This document shows, in pieces, positions 49,533-57,735 of a stretch of 64,000 nt of DNA; the stretch's first letter is position 1; the number at the start of each line of letters is the position of its first letter. A program made the translations under genes and the position numbers. The notes under the pieces were generated by a model. That model had not been told where the DNA came from. It was given only the letters and a program-made list of their open reading frames with translations, and searched no databases. Source of the stretch: Oscillospiraceae bacterium (lineage in GTDB: Bacteria > Bacillota_A > Clostridia > Oscillospirales > Ruminococcaceae); the NCBI GenBank assembly GCA_004558145.1, contig SFDQ01000004.1, positions 162,885 through 226,884 on the forward strand, written 5' to 3'.

Positions 49533-49578
49533 GAGGCGGCCCCGCGCCATGGCGCGGGGCCGCCTCCTTTGTTTTTCG
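49533..49578 (+). terminator. Terminator after the YggS gene
   Basis: GAGGCGGCCCCGCGC (49533-49547) and GCGCGGGGCCGCCTC (49552-49566) form a perfect 15-base stem with a CATG loop, followed by CTTTGTTTTT. Confidence 0.88.
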
Positions 49579-49587
49579 CAGTGCAGT

Positions 49588-50625
49588 TCAGCCGATGGAA
49601 ACCGCCACCTTGATAACGCCGTCCCGCCTGTTTTCAAACAGGTCGTAGGCCGCGGCGATGTCCTTCAGGGGATAGGTGTGGGTGATGAGCGGGGTGGTGT
49701 CGATCTTGCCTTCCGCGATGAGGCGCAGGGTCTCTTCGCAGTCGCAGCCGTCCACGCCGCCGGTCTTGAAGATAAGGTTCTTGCCGTACATCTCCGGCAA
49801 AGGCAGCACCTGCGGCCCGTCGTAGAGGGCCACCACCGTGACGATGGCGTTGGGGCGCGCGCAGTCCCACGCCATGCGGAAGGTTGCGTCGCTGCCCGCC
49901 ACTTCCAGCACCACATCGGCGCCGCCGTGGTCGCTGTGTGCCAGCACGAACTCCTTGAGGCCCTCGGGGGCGGCGGTCAGCACATCGGGCCAGTGGGCGC
50001 GCACGAAGGCAAGGCGGCTCTCGTCCACGTCGCAGACGATGACCCGCCGGGGCCGGTGCAGCAGCACGCACTGGAGGGTGCACAGGCCTGTGGGCCCCGC
50101 GCCGATGATGAGCACCGTGTCCTCGGGCTGTATCTCGGAGATGCGCGCCGCCCAGTAGCCGGTGGCCAGCACATCTCCCACGAACAGCGCCTGCCGGTCG
50201 CTCACCGCGTCCGGGATCTTGTTCAGCCCCTGGTCCGCATAGGGCACCCGCACATACTCGGCCTGGCCGCCGTCGATGCGGCAGCCCAGGGCCCAGCCGC
50301 CGTTCGGATCGGTGCAGTTGTTCACCCAGCCGTGGCGGCAGAAAAAGCACTCGCCGCAGAAGGTCTCCACATTCACCGTCACCCGGTCGCCGGGCTTCAC
50401 GGTGGTCACGGCGGTGCCCACCTGCTCCACCACGCCCACCATCTCATGGCCCACGGTGATGCCGGGCACCGCGCGGGGCACGCTGCCGTGCTTGATGTGC
50501 AGGTCGCTGGAGCAGATGCTGGCCAGCGTCACCTTCACAATGGCGTCCCGCTCGTCCTGCAGGACCGGCTTGGTTTTTTCCAGCAGCTCGAACCTGCCCT
50601 TTTCCACATATGTATATGCCAGCAT
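49588..50625 (-). CDS. Zinc-dependent alcohol dehydrogenase, threonine/sorbitol dehydrogenase-like
   Basis: 345 aa MDR protein. CSSDLHIKHG and GHEMVGVVEQ carry the catalytic zinc Cys and His; CGECFFCRHGWVNNC carries the structural zinc. VLIIGAGPTGLCTLQC is the Rossmann loop with NAD-type DVDESRLA after the second strand. Substrate unknown; TetR-controlled neighbours suggest an alcohol or aldehyde. ATG at 50625 follows AAGGGAACATC. Confidence 0.93.
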   Translation of the reverse strand: MLAYTYVEKGRFELLEKTKPVLQDERDAIVKVTLASICSSDLHIKHGSVPRAVPGITVGHEMVGVVEQVGTAVTTVKPGDRVTVNVETFCGECFFCRHGWVNNCTDPNGGWALGCRIDGGQAEYVRVPYADQGLNKIPDAVSDRQALFVGDVLATGYWAARISEIQPEDTVLIIGAGPTGLCTLQCVLLHRPRRVIVCDVDESRLAFVRAHWPDVLTAAPEGLKEFVLAHSDHGGADVVLEVAGSDATFRMAWDCARPNAIVTVVALYDGPQVLPLPEMYGKNLIFKTGGVDGCDCEETLRLIAEGKIDTTPLITHTYPLKDIAAAYDLFENRRDGVIKVAVSIG

Positions 50626-50804
50626 GATGTTCCCTTCCCTTTCTTCGGGGCCGCCTTGCCGCGGCCCCTGCGCTTTTACATCCATTTTAGCACATCCGTT
50701 CAAGGGCGGCAAAAAAGAGGGTCAGGTTTCTTGCCTACCGGGCGGCTGCGCCTTTGCCTTTCACCGCGCACTGCGCAGCGTTTGCTGCCGGGGCACTGTT
50801 TGTT

Positions 50805-51344
50805 TTATGCCAGTTCCATATAGCCCCGCAGCGATCCCATAAAAATGCGGGCCATCTCCTCGGGAGATTCGGCAAAATCGTTTTCCACCCAGGCGCAGAG
50901 CATGGCGGCGGACGCGCCCGAAAAGAAGTAGGGCTGGTATTTGTTGTTCAGCACCTGCAGATGGCGGATCTGCTCCAGCGTCTGGCGGTAGAACGCCACG
51001 CTCACCCGGTCCAGCAGACCCCGCCGCAGAAGCACCCGCAGCTGCCGGCGGTACTTCAAGGCCGTTTTGAAAAAATGCCGGATGCACTCCTCCACATTGG
51101 CCGGAGACATGGCCTCCCGGGGATAGGCCTCGGTGAACACTCCGTCCAGAAAGCGGTCGATCACCTCGTCCATGGTGAAATAGTTGCGGTAGAACGAGGC
51201 GCGGCACACCCCGGCCCGGTCCACCAGATCCTGCACGGTGATGTGGGCATAGTCCTTTTTCTCCAGCAGCTCGAACATTGCGCCGGTGATGTATTCCTGC
51301 ACCCTGCTTTTGGCCATGAGCCAGTTTCCCCCATTCTGTTTCAT
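50805..51344 (-). CDS. TetR/AcrR-family transcriptional regulator
   Basis: 179 aa (170 aa if the second Met at 51317 is used). The N-terminal HTH includes ITVQDLVDRAGVCRASFYRN. The ligand domain is a helix bundle with LRRGLLDRVSVAFYRQTLEQ and ends SLRGYMELA. Divergent from an SDR gene. Its own promoter overlaps a TAGACA-AA-TGTCTA palindrome, so it probably represses itself and the SDR gene, and perhaps the zinc dehydrogenase downstream. Confidence 0.9.
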   Translation of the reverse strand: MKQNGGNWLMAKSRVQEYITGAMFELLEKKDYAHITVQDLVDRAGVCRASFYRNYFTMDEVIDRFLDGVFTEAYPREAMSPANVEECIRHFFKTALKYRRQLRVLLRRGLLDRVSVAFYRQTLEQIRHLQVLNNKYQPYFFSGASAAMLCAWVENDFAESPEEMARIFMGSLRGYMELA

Positions 51345-51379
51345 TTGCCTTCCGGGCGCTTTACACAGCCCTTTTTCCC

Positions 51380-51415
51380 ATTATATAATTTTTTCACAAT
51401 ATAGACAAATGTCTA
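51380..51415. promoter_or_regulatory. TetR promoter with overlapping palindromic operator
   Basis: On the minus strand TTGTCT (51408-51403), a 17-base spacer and TATAAT (51385-51380) form the tetR promoter. TAGACA-AA-TGTCTA (51402-51415) is a perfect 14-base palindrome covering its -35 and lying 20 bases upstream of the SDR start codon. Confidence 0.72.
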
Positions 51416-51434
51416 CTGAAAGGGAGAATCGAAC

Positions 51435-52334
51435 ATGAGCGAAAATGGGACGGACTTGATGGATTACGCAGGCAAGGTGTGTGTTGTGACCGGCTCTGCC
51501 AGCGGCATCGGGCGGTCGGTGTGCGAGATGCTGATCGCCCAGGGCGCTGTGGTCTACGGGCTGGACCGCAACGAATATCTGCCCGAGGGCATGGCACAGT
51601 TCATCCCCACCGACCTGGCTGACAAGGCGAGCATCGACCACGCCTTTTCCCTGCTGCCCGCGCGCATCCACTGCTTCTTCGGCGTGGCGGGCCTGTCCGG
51701 CGCGAAGACCGACTGGTGGACCACCTTCACCGTGAACTTCAGTGCCAACAAATACATCACCGAAGCCTATCTGGAAAAGCGGATGAAGGCGGGCGACGCC
51801 ATCGCATATGTCACCTCCACCGGCGGCCTGATGTGGGAAAAGTGGCAGAAGGAGTACCGCGCGGTGATGGACTGCTCCACCTGGGAAGAGATGACCGCCT
51901 TCATGAAGAAGGTCGCCCCCAAAAACGGCGTCGGCATCATGGCCTACTCACTCTCCAAGCGGGCAATGAACTACTACACCAACAAAAAGGCGGTGGAACT
52001 GGCGTCCCGCGGCATTCGCGTGAACGCGGTGCTGCCCGGCTCCACCGACACCGGCATGAAGCAGGAATTCGAGAAGATGGCGGGCGGCAAAGAGGCCCTT
52101 CTGCGGGAGAACGGCACCGCCGGCCGTCTTGCCACTCCCGCCGAGATGGCCAAGCCCCTGCTGTTTTTGAACTCGCCCATGGCCCGGTTCGTCTCCGGCC
52201 AGCTGCTGATCGTGGACATGGCCAACAACTGCCAGATCGTTCTGGGCTACAAAAAGAGCCGGCTGAATGTTCCGGTGGCGCTGAAGCTCTACAACACGAA
52301 ATTCTTCCAAAAGCAGCTGCAAAAGCAGATTTGA
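51435..52334 (+). CDS. Short-chain dehydrogenase/reductase
   Basis: 299 aa. Classical SDR: TGSASGIGRSV cofactor loop (near residue 19), a YSLSKRA active-site pair (Tyr-x-x-x-Lys, near residue 173), and LPGSTDTGM after it. The NAG motif is replaced by GVAG. Resembles coniferyl-alcohol or hydroxysteroid-type SDRs of anaerobes; substrate unknown. ATG follows AAAGGGAGAA. Divergent from tetR with a shared palindrome. Confidence 0.92.
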   Translation: MSENGTDLMDYAGKVCVVTGSASGIGRSVCEMLIAQGAVVYGLDRNEYLPEGMAQFIPTDLADKASIDHAFSLLPARIHCFFGVAGLSGAKTDWWTTFTVNFSANKYITEAYLEKRMKAGDAIAYVTSTGGLMWEKWQKEYRAVMDCSTWEEMTAFMKKVAPKNGVGIMAYSLSKRAMNYYTNKKAVELASRGIRVNAVLPGSTDTGMKQEFEKMAGGKEALLRENGTAGRLATPAEMAKPLLFLNSPMARFVSGQLLIVDMANNCQIVLGYKKSRLNVPVALKLYNTKFFQKQLQKQI

Positions 52335-52354
52335 AACGACAGGCCCGCATTACT

Positions 52355-52399
52355 AAAAGCGCGGGGCCGAGCAGAATGGTTGCTCGGCCCCGCGCTTTT
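52355..52399. terminator. Bidirectional terminator between SDR and GH65 genes
   Basis: AAAAGCGCGGGGCCGAGCA (52355-52373) pairs fully with TGCTCGGCCCCGCGCTTTT (52381-52399), with T-runs on both strands. Confidence 0.9.
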
Positions 52400-52402
52400 T
52401 AT

Positions 52403-54550
52403 TCAGATGTCCGTTGCGCAGGGAACAACATCCCCGCTTTTTTGGTCCGCCCGCGCCTCGTAGAGGCGGCCGCGCCAATAAAAGCGGAAGCGCAGTGACT
52501 TCCAGCCTGTGGGCAGCCGAGGCGAAAGGGTGGGGCCCTGCGCCCCAAAGCGCAGGCCCGCGAAGCCGAACACCGCCGCCTGCCAGGTCTCGCCCAGGCC
52601 CGCCAGATGCAGTCCTTCCTTGCCGGTGTTGCCCATGACCTCCCGCAGGTCAAGATACAACGCCTTTTCAAAATAGCGCCAGGCAGCATCGTCATACCCG
52701 TTCTGGGCGGCAAAGAGGGCGTGACTGGCAAAGCTGAGGGTGGAATCGTGCAGGCACTTGGGTTCAAAATCCTCCCAAGCTTTTTTCTTCTCTTCCCCGG
52801 TGAACCGATCCGGCAGACGGGTCATCAGCAGAAGGGTGTCCGCCTGTTTGATGACCTGATAGCGCTGCAGGCGGTCGAAGCAGACCTTGTGATAGCTTGC
52901 CTCGTCCCCCTCTTTGAGCGCCGCCGGGTCCACCGGTTCCAGCAGATGGAAGGTGTCGTCCGGCCACAGCCGCCCGGTGGCCGGGTCGCGAGGCACGGGG
53001 ATGGCCTCCCGCAGTTTCCGCCAGCCTTCGGTCTCCTTTTCCGTGAGGCCTAGCGCGGCATACCGCTCTGGCTCCTCTTGGCGCAGCGTTTCTGCCGCCG
53101 CCAGGGCCAGGTCCAGGTTATGGCGCACCATCTCGCCGGTGAACAGGTTGTTGCTGGTGATGCCGCAGTATTCATCCGGTCCTTTGCAGAACAGCAGGTT
53201 CTCCCGCCCGGTGCCCGGCTCTGCAGTGTAGCGGCTGCGCCAGAAGCGGGCGGTCTCCACAAACACCTCCCGCGCGCCGGGGGCAAAAGACTCGTCGCCG
53301 GTGGCCTGCAGGTACTGGTCCAGCGCATAGGCCACATCGGCGGTGATGTGCACCTCGCTGGCCCCGATGTCCCAGCTTTCGCACTGCTCGCTGCCGTCAA
53401 AGGAGGCCATCCAGGGGTAGCGGGCCCCCGCGCCGTTCATTTTCTTCGCGTGGGCTTTGGCCTGAGGCAGGCAGTTCACCCGGTACTGGGCAAGACTGCG
53501 GGCGGACGCCGGTTGAGTATAGAGGAAGAAGGGCAGCATGAAGAGGTCGGTATCCCAGAAATAGCAGCCCTTATAGCGGGCGTGGGTGAGTCCCCGCGCC
53601 CCGATGTTCACCGTGTCGTCTCTCCCGCTGCAGCTGGCGGTGAGCTGATAGGCCAGATAGCGCAGGGCGGTCTGGGCGTTCTCGTCCCCTTCCACCTGAA
53701 GGTCCATCACCTGCCAGCGGCGGGCCCAATGGCGCTGCGCCGCCGCCAGCAGTTCCTCCCAGCCCTCCTCTTCGGGAGCAGAGGCGACGCGGGGGTCCTT
53801 GTCGCGACTGGTGAACAGGGCCGCCGTCTTTTCCACCACCAGCGGCCCGCCATCGCCTTCCACGACAAGGCCCAACGCCTCGCCCGGGCGCCAAAAGCTG
53901 CCGGCCGCCGCGCCGCCTTTGACCCGGAAGGTCAGTTCCTGGCGCAGTTCCAGGCCTGTGGTGCGGCTGTGCCAACGGCCGGTGAGCGCGTTTTCTTCAA
54001 ACCGCGGCTCCATCTCCTCCATCAGCTGCACCGTCTCGGTGTTCTCTTTCACCTGGTCGTCCGGCACGGGGCAGTTGCAGCTGGCGGAGTAAATGCCGCT
54101 CTCCAGCCGCAGCCGTGCCAGGGCCTGGGGCTCCACCGTCAGTCGCTGGGCCAGCAGCGCCGGGCGCTCGAGGTCAAAAAAACGCTCCTCGGTCACCTTC
54201 AGCGCCGCTTGTGCCGCCTGGAGCCGGTATTCCAGCCGGAGCAGGCCCTTGTCCAGTTCCAGGGTACGGCGCACACTGCCGCAAAAGGCAGGTTCCTCGC
54301 CGTTCACGGTGAGGTGATGCCACACCGGGGTGGGCAGGTGGATAACGTCGGTGATGCCAGGCTTTATCTCATCGAACATGCCCGCCAGGAACAGCCCCTG
54401 CTGCACCGGGCGGGGCCGTGGGTCCCCCGCGGCGTAGCCCCGCACGCCCATGCGGCCTCCGCCGCAGAAGAAGATACTCTCCAGAAAATCGTCCTGAAAA
54501 GGGCCGTCTGCCCAAATGCGCCAGCCCTCCAGACGGATATCTTCACGCAT
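52403..54550 (-). CDS. GH65 family glycoside phosphorylase (kojibiose/maltose-phosphorylase type)
   Basis: 715 aa. An N-terminal beta-sandwich is followed by an (alpha/alpha)6 barrel. YFWDTDLFMLPFFLY and WMASFDGSEQCESW are GH65 signatures; KGPDEYCGITSNNLFTGEMV contains the acid catalyst glutamate, and phosphate-loop-type FASHALFAAQNGYDD follows. GH65 phosphorylases cleave alpha-glucosides with inorganic phosphate to beta-glucose 1-phosphate, which the PgmB at 62835 would convert. Overlaps the upstream glycosidase gene by eight bases. Confidence 0.9.
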   Translation of the reverse strand: MREDIRLEGWRIWADGPFQDDFLESIFFCGGGRMGVRGYAAGDPRPRPVQQGLFLAGMFDEIKPGITDVIHLPTPVWHHLTVNGEEPAFCGSVRRTLELDKGLLRLEYRLQAAQAALKVTEERFFDLERPALLAQRLTVEPQALARLRLESGIYSASCNCPVPDDQVKENTETVQLMEEMEPRFEENALTGRWHSRTTGLELRQELTFRVKGGAAAGSFWRPGEALGLVVEGDGGPLVVEKTAALFTSRDKDPRVASAPEEEGWEELLAAAQRHWARRWQVMDLQVEGDENAQTALRYLAYQLTASCSGRDDTVNIGARGLTHARYKGCYFWDTDLFMLPFFLYTQPASARSLAQYRVNCLPQAKAHAKKMNGAGARYPWMASFDGSEQCESWDIGASEVHITADVAYALDQYLQATGDESFAPGAREVFVETARFWRSRYTAEPGTGRENLLFCKGPDEYCGITSNNLFTGEMVRHNLDLALAAAETLRQEEPERYAALGLTEKETEGWRKLREAIPVPRDPATGRLWPDDTFHLLEPVDPAALKEGDEASYHKVCFDRLQRYQVIKQADTLLLMTRLPDRFTGEEKKKAWEDFEPKCLHDSTLSFASHALFAAQNGYDDAAWRYFEKALYLDLREVMGNTGKEGLHLAGLGETWQAAVFGFAGLRFGAQGPTLSPRLPTGWKSLRFRFYWRGRLYEARADQKSGDVVPCATDI

Positions 54551-56345
54551 CCTCTTCCCCTCCCTTCAACGCCCGGCGCAGCGCATAGCACACAAAGCCC
54601 GCGCAGGTGGCGAAGGCCTCGCCGGTGGTGCACTCGCCGGTCACCTCATCAATGCTCTCGCAGGCGATGCCGTTGTCCATGGGCGAGGCGCGCAGGATGG
54701 CAAGGCTCTGCTCCACCCTGCCGCAGAGCAGGCTGTTGGCCACACTGAGCAGCCAGGGGTGGGGCGCGTGAGGGCAGCCTATCTCCGCAATGGGGCAGCC
54801 GGCAAAGCTGTATCGGTATTCCGGGGCGCGGATCATCGCCACGGTGTTCTGCCAGACCGGGTCGTCCTTTTCGCAAAAGCCCAGCTCGGCCAGCAACTGC
54901 AGGCTTCCCGGCGGCTCGTCGTACACATCGCTGTTTCCCGCAAGGTCCACGCTCCAGGCGAAATAGGGCGCGCCGTCCCTGTTCGTTTTCACACAGTGCT
55001 CCCTCACCGCCTGGCGCACCGCCTCGGCCTCTTCGGCCAGGGCCGCCCGCTCCGGGAAAAGCCGGGCCAGCGCACGCAGAGCCCGCCAGACCAGAGCGTT
55101 GTCGTAGGTGAGATAGGGATGGACCCGCTCGTCGTCGGTGGGCTGGAGGAAGGTCTCGTAGAGGGCCGTTTGGGGATGGCGGCGGGCCGTCAGTTTCTCC
55201 AATATCTCCTCCACACCCTGACGCACGTTCTCTTTTTGCAGCACCGCCTGGTCGCCGGTGGCGGCCACATACCGCTCCAGCGCCAACACCGGGGCCATCA
55301 GCTCGTCCAGCTCAAAGCCCGGCTCCAGCACGGTGCCGTCGATGAAGCGGGAGTGCACCCCCAGATTGCGCCGCTGGCGGCCGAACACATGGTCCAGCAT
55401 CCGCCTTGCCAGCGTCGGGTCCGCCTGGAGGATGGCCGGGAAACTCCAGAGCAGGCTGTCACGGTCCCAATAGGCGGCGCTCACATAGTAGCGGGGGCTG
55501 CGGCTGGTGACCAGCACCAGCTCCTCGGTGTCCAGCGTGACGCCGGTGGAGAAGTGGATGCAAAAAAACAGATTGGTGTTGTACCAGCGGGTCAGAGCCT
55601 CGTCTCCCAGGTCGGCGCTGCGCCGCACCAGCCAGGCGAGGGTGCGGTCCAGCTCTGTTTGCCAGCCCTGGCGCAGCATCTCCTTGGCGCTGGTGGCGGC
55701 GGAGACCTCCTCGTAGCCAAAGCCCCACCACACCGTGGCGGCACAGCTTTCGCCGGGGGCAAGGTCTGCCTCGTGGACCAGCCGGTAGCGCACGCCCTTT
55801 TCCTCCTGCTCAAAATCGCAGCGGCAGGGCGCGTCGGACATGGGAGCAAAGGCGAACAGCGGCGTACCGCAGGTCATGTCGAACACCGGGCCGTCGTTCC
55901 AGAGGCTGTGAAAACAACCGCGGCGGCCCTCGATGGGTTTTTCTTCGTTGACGCAGTGCCAGGCGCCGGCCCAGCAGCCCGCAAGGCCGAAGCGAACACC
56001 GCAGGCTTCGCCGGCGCTGCGCAGAGCCAGCCGGTAGCCGAAGCCCCGCTCCCCCGTGGGGGCCAAAAGAGTGCCTTCCACTTCCAGCGGGCCTGCCTTG
56101 CAGTGAAAGCGGGGCACCCAGAAGCCGAGGCGCTCCCAGCAAAGGTCTTTCAACGGCAAAGCGGTGCCGTTCACCTCTACAAAAGGCGCCATCAGGGCTT
56201 CATCCTGCGCGCCCCGCAGATCGATGAGGCCCTTGCATCCCATATATAAAAAGGTGACGTCCTCCACCGCGCCGCCAGTCTCGGCCAACCTGGGGATGGA
56301 GAGCATCTCGTTGCCGGTGGGAAGATATTTGTCCACCTTGAACAC
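54543..56345 (-). CDS. Six-hairpin glycosidase-like protein, unassigned family
   Basis: 600 aa. A beta-rich N-terminal half is followed by an alpha-helical barrel with AYWDRDSLLWSFPAILQADP, NLGVHSRFIDGTVLEPGFEL, VHPYLTYDNALVWRALRAL and an ITGECTTGEA-like ending. The RDS/WxRD pattern and repeated helices suggest an (alpha/alpha)6 glycosidase, but I cannot place it in a numbered GH family. No signal peptide, so cytoplasmic. Overlaps the GH65 gene (translational coupling) and is divergent from lacI with paired operators, so it probably helps process the imported glucoside. Confidence 0.75.
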   Translation of the reverse strand: MFKVDKYLPTGNEMLSIPRLAETGGAVEDVTFLYMGCKGLIDLRGAQDEALMAPFVEVNGTALPLKDLCWERLGFWVPRFHCKAGPLEVEGTLLAPTGERGFGYRLALRSAGEACGVRFGLAGCWAGAWHCVNEEKPIEGRRGCFHSLWNDGPVFDMTCGTPLFAFAPMSDAPCRCDFEQEEKGVRYRLVHEADLAPGESCAATVWWGFGYEEVSAATSAKEMLRQGWQTELDRTLAWLVRRSADLGDEALTRWYNTNLFFCIHFSTGVTLDTEELVLVTSRSPRYYVSAAYWDRDSLLWSFPAILQADPTLARRMLDHVFGRQRRNLGVHSRFIDGTVLEPGFELDELMAPVLALERYVAATGDQAVLQKENVRQGVEEILEKLTARRHPQTALYETFLQPTDDERVHPYLTYDNALVWRALRALARLFPERAALAEEAEAVRQAVREHCVKTNRDGAPYFAWSVDLAGNSDVYDEPPGSLQLLAELGFCEKDDPVWQNTVAMIRAPEYRYSFAGCPIAEIGCPHAPHPWLLSVANSLLCGRVEQSLAILRASPMDNGIACESIDEVTGECTTGEAFATCAGFVCYALRRALKGGEEDA

Positions 56346-56358
56346 CTCCGCGATAAGA

Positions 56359-56502
56359 TTAAGCGTTTAAACAGGCTTCGTTGAGAAAAGTGTATCATAA
56401 TTCAGGGTAAAGTCAAGCAATTTCACAAAATTAAAGAAAAGATGTTGACTTTTCTTCGTTGATTCGCTATGATGATATTGCAAAATGAATTTAAACGCTT
56501 AA
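56359..56502. promoter_or_regulatory. LacI-type operator pair in the lacI/glycosidase spacer
   Basis: TTAAGCGTTTAA (56359-56370) and TTAAACGCTTAA (56491-56502) are the same 12-mer in opposite orientation, 132 bases apart, with LacI-family CG-centred geometry. One is 14 bases before the leftward gene, the other 37 bases before lacI, so looping could silence both directions. Confidence 0.8.
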
Positions 56503-56538
56503 ATCAAATGGTTTGTTTTTCAGAAAGGAGGAGAACGA

Positions 56539-57555
56539 ATGCGCGCCACATTGAAAGACGTTGCACAGCTGGCGGGCGTTTCCTCCGCCACCGTTTCGTA
56601 TGTACTCAACGGCAAGCGCACCATCTCGGAGGATACCCGCCGCCGGGTGATGGAGGCCGTGCATCAGCTGGACTATGTCCCCGACCTGAACGCCCGAGGC
56701 CTGAGCATGCGGGACTCCAAACTTATCGGAGTGGTGGTGCCCCAGACCGAGCCGGGCGACCGGCTGATGTTCCAGAACAGCTTTTACAGCGAGGTGCTGG
56801 GCAGCATCGAATACCACGCCCGCCAGCAGGGGTACCACATCCTCATCTCCGCAACTGACGCCAACGAGAGTTATCTCACCCTGGCCAAGCAGCGGAACCT
56901 GGACGGCATCATCGTCATCGGCATGTATCCCAGCGAGTTCTACCAGCAGATGAAAAAATCCCAGATCCCCATCGTGCTGATCGACAGCTACTGCAACGAT
57001 TATTACTATCACAACATACGCATCGACGACGCCTACGGCAGCTATCTGGCCACCCAGTATGTGCTGCAGTGCGGCCACCGGGAAGCAGCCTTTTTCTCCG
57101 GGTGCATCCAGGAGAACGGCGTGATGAAAAAACGCTTGACCGGTTACCAGAAGGCGCTGGCGGAGTTCGGCGTGCCCTTCCGGGAGGAATATGTGTTCGA
57201 GGGCCAGATCGACTACGCCAGCGGCGTGGAACTGGCGAACAAGCTGGTGGAGAGCCGCCTGCCGGTGACCGCCGTGGTGGCCGCGGCGGACATCCTGGCC
57301 ATCGGAGCCATGAAAGGTTTCTACGAAGCGGGGCTGCGGGTGCCGGACGATATTTCGGTCATCGGCTTCGACGATCTGGAAGTCTCCCAATATCTCACCC
57401 CGGGCCTGACCACCGTGCGCCAGCAGATCTCTCTCAAAGGCCAGCGGGCGGTGGAGCTGCTGCTCAAGCACATCGCTCAGCCTGACCTGACCAAGCAGGA
57501 GGAAATCCTTCCCCTGCAGCTGGTGGAGCGAGGCTCGGTGCGCCGCCTGGGCTGA
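56539..57555 (+). CDS. LacI-family transcriptional regulator
   Basis: 338 aa. HTH and hinge: TLKDVAQLAGVSSATVSYVL, NGKRTISEDTRRRVMEAV, LNARGLS. The sugar-binding domain runs from about residue 60 (KLIGVVVPQTE, QRNLDGIIVIG, DILAIGAMKGFYEAGLRVPD, FDDLEVSQYLTPGLTTV). Probably represses the flanking glucoside genes via the paired TTAAGCGTTTAA sites until the sugar arrives. ATG follows AAAGGAGGAGAACG. The ABC importer genes lie downstream on the same strand. Confidence 0.94.
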   Translation: MRATLKDVAQLAGVSSATVSYVLNGKRTISEDTRRRVMEAVHQLDYVPDLNARGLSMRDSKLIGVVVPQTEPGDRLMFQNSFYSEVLGSIEYHARQQGYHILISATDANESYLTLAKQRNLDGIIVIGMYPSEFYQQMKKSQIPIVLIDSYCNDYYYHNIRIDDAYGSYLATQYVLQCGHREAAFFSGCIQENGVMKKRLTGYQKALAEFGVPFREEYVFEGQIDYASGVELANKLVESRLPVTAVVAAADILAIGAMKGFYEAGLRVPDDISVIGFDDLEVSQYLTPGLTTVRQQISLKGQRAVELLLKHIAQPDLTKQEEILPLQLVERGSVRRLG

Positions 57556-57604
57556 GGCCTGACTACGGTTTGCCGCCGGGAGACCCCCGGCGAAAAATAA
57601 AAAA

Positions 57605-57704
57605 TGGTCTGCGCGGGTCCGGTCAAAAACACGCGCAAACCATACGCAGACAAGAACCCGTGCAAGGCTCTTTCCGCATTTTCTCATTTTACGCGAAAAG
57701 GGCC
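57605..57704 (+). repeat. Two hairpins in the leader of the sugar-binding protein gene
   Basis: TGGTCTGCGCG (57605-57615) pairs with CGCGCAAACCA (57632-57642) with one G-U, and GGCTCTTTCCGC (57666-57677) pairs with GCGAAAAGGGCC (57693-57704) at ten of twelve positions. No T-run follows. They may set the higher level of the binding-protein mRNA relative to lacI. Confidence 0.4.
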
Positions 57705-57735
57705 GAAAAAGCAACACACACAAGGAGGAGAAACG

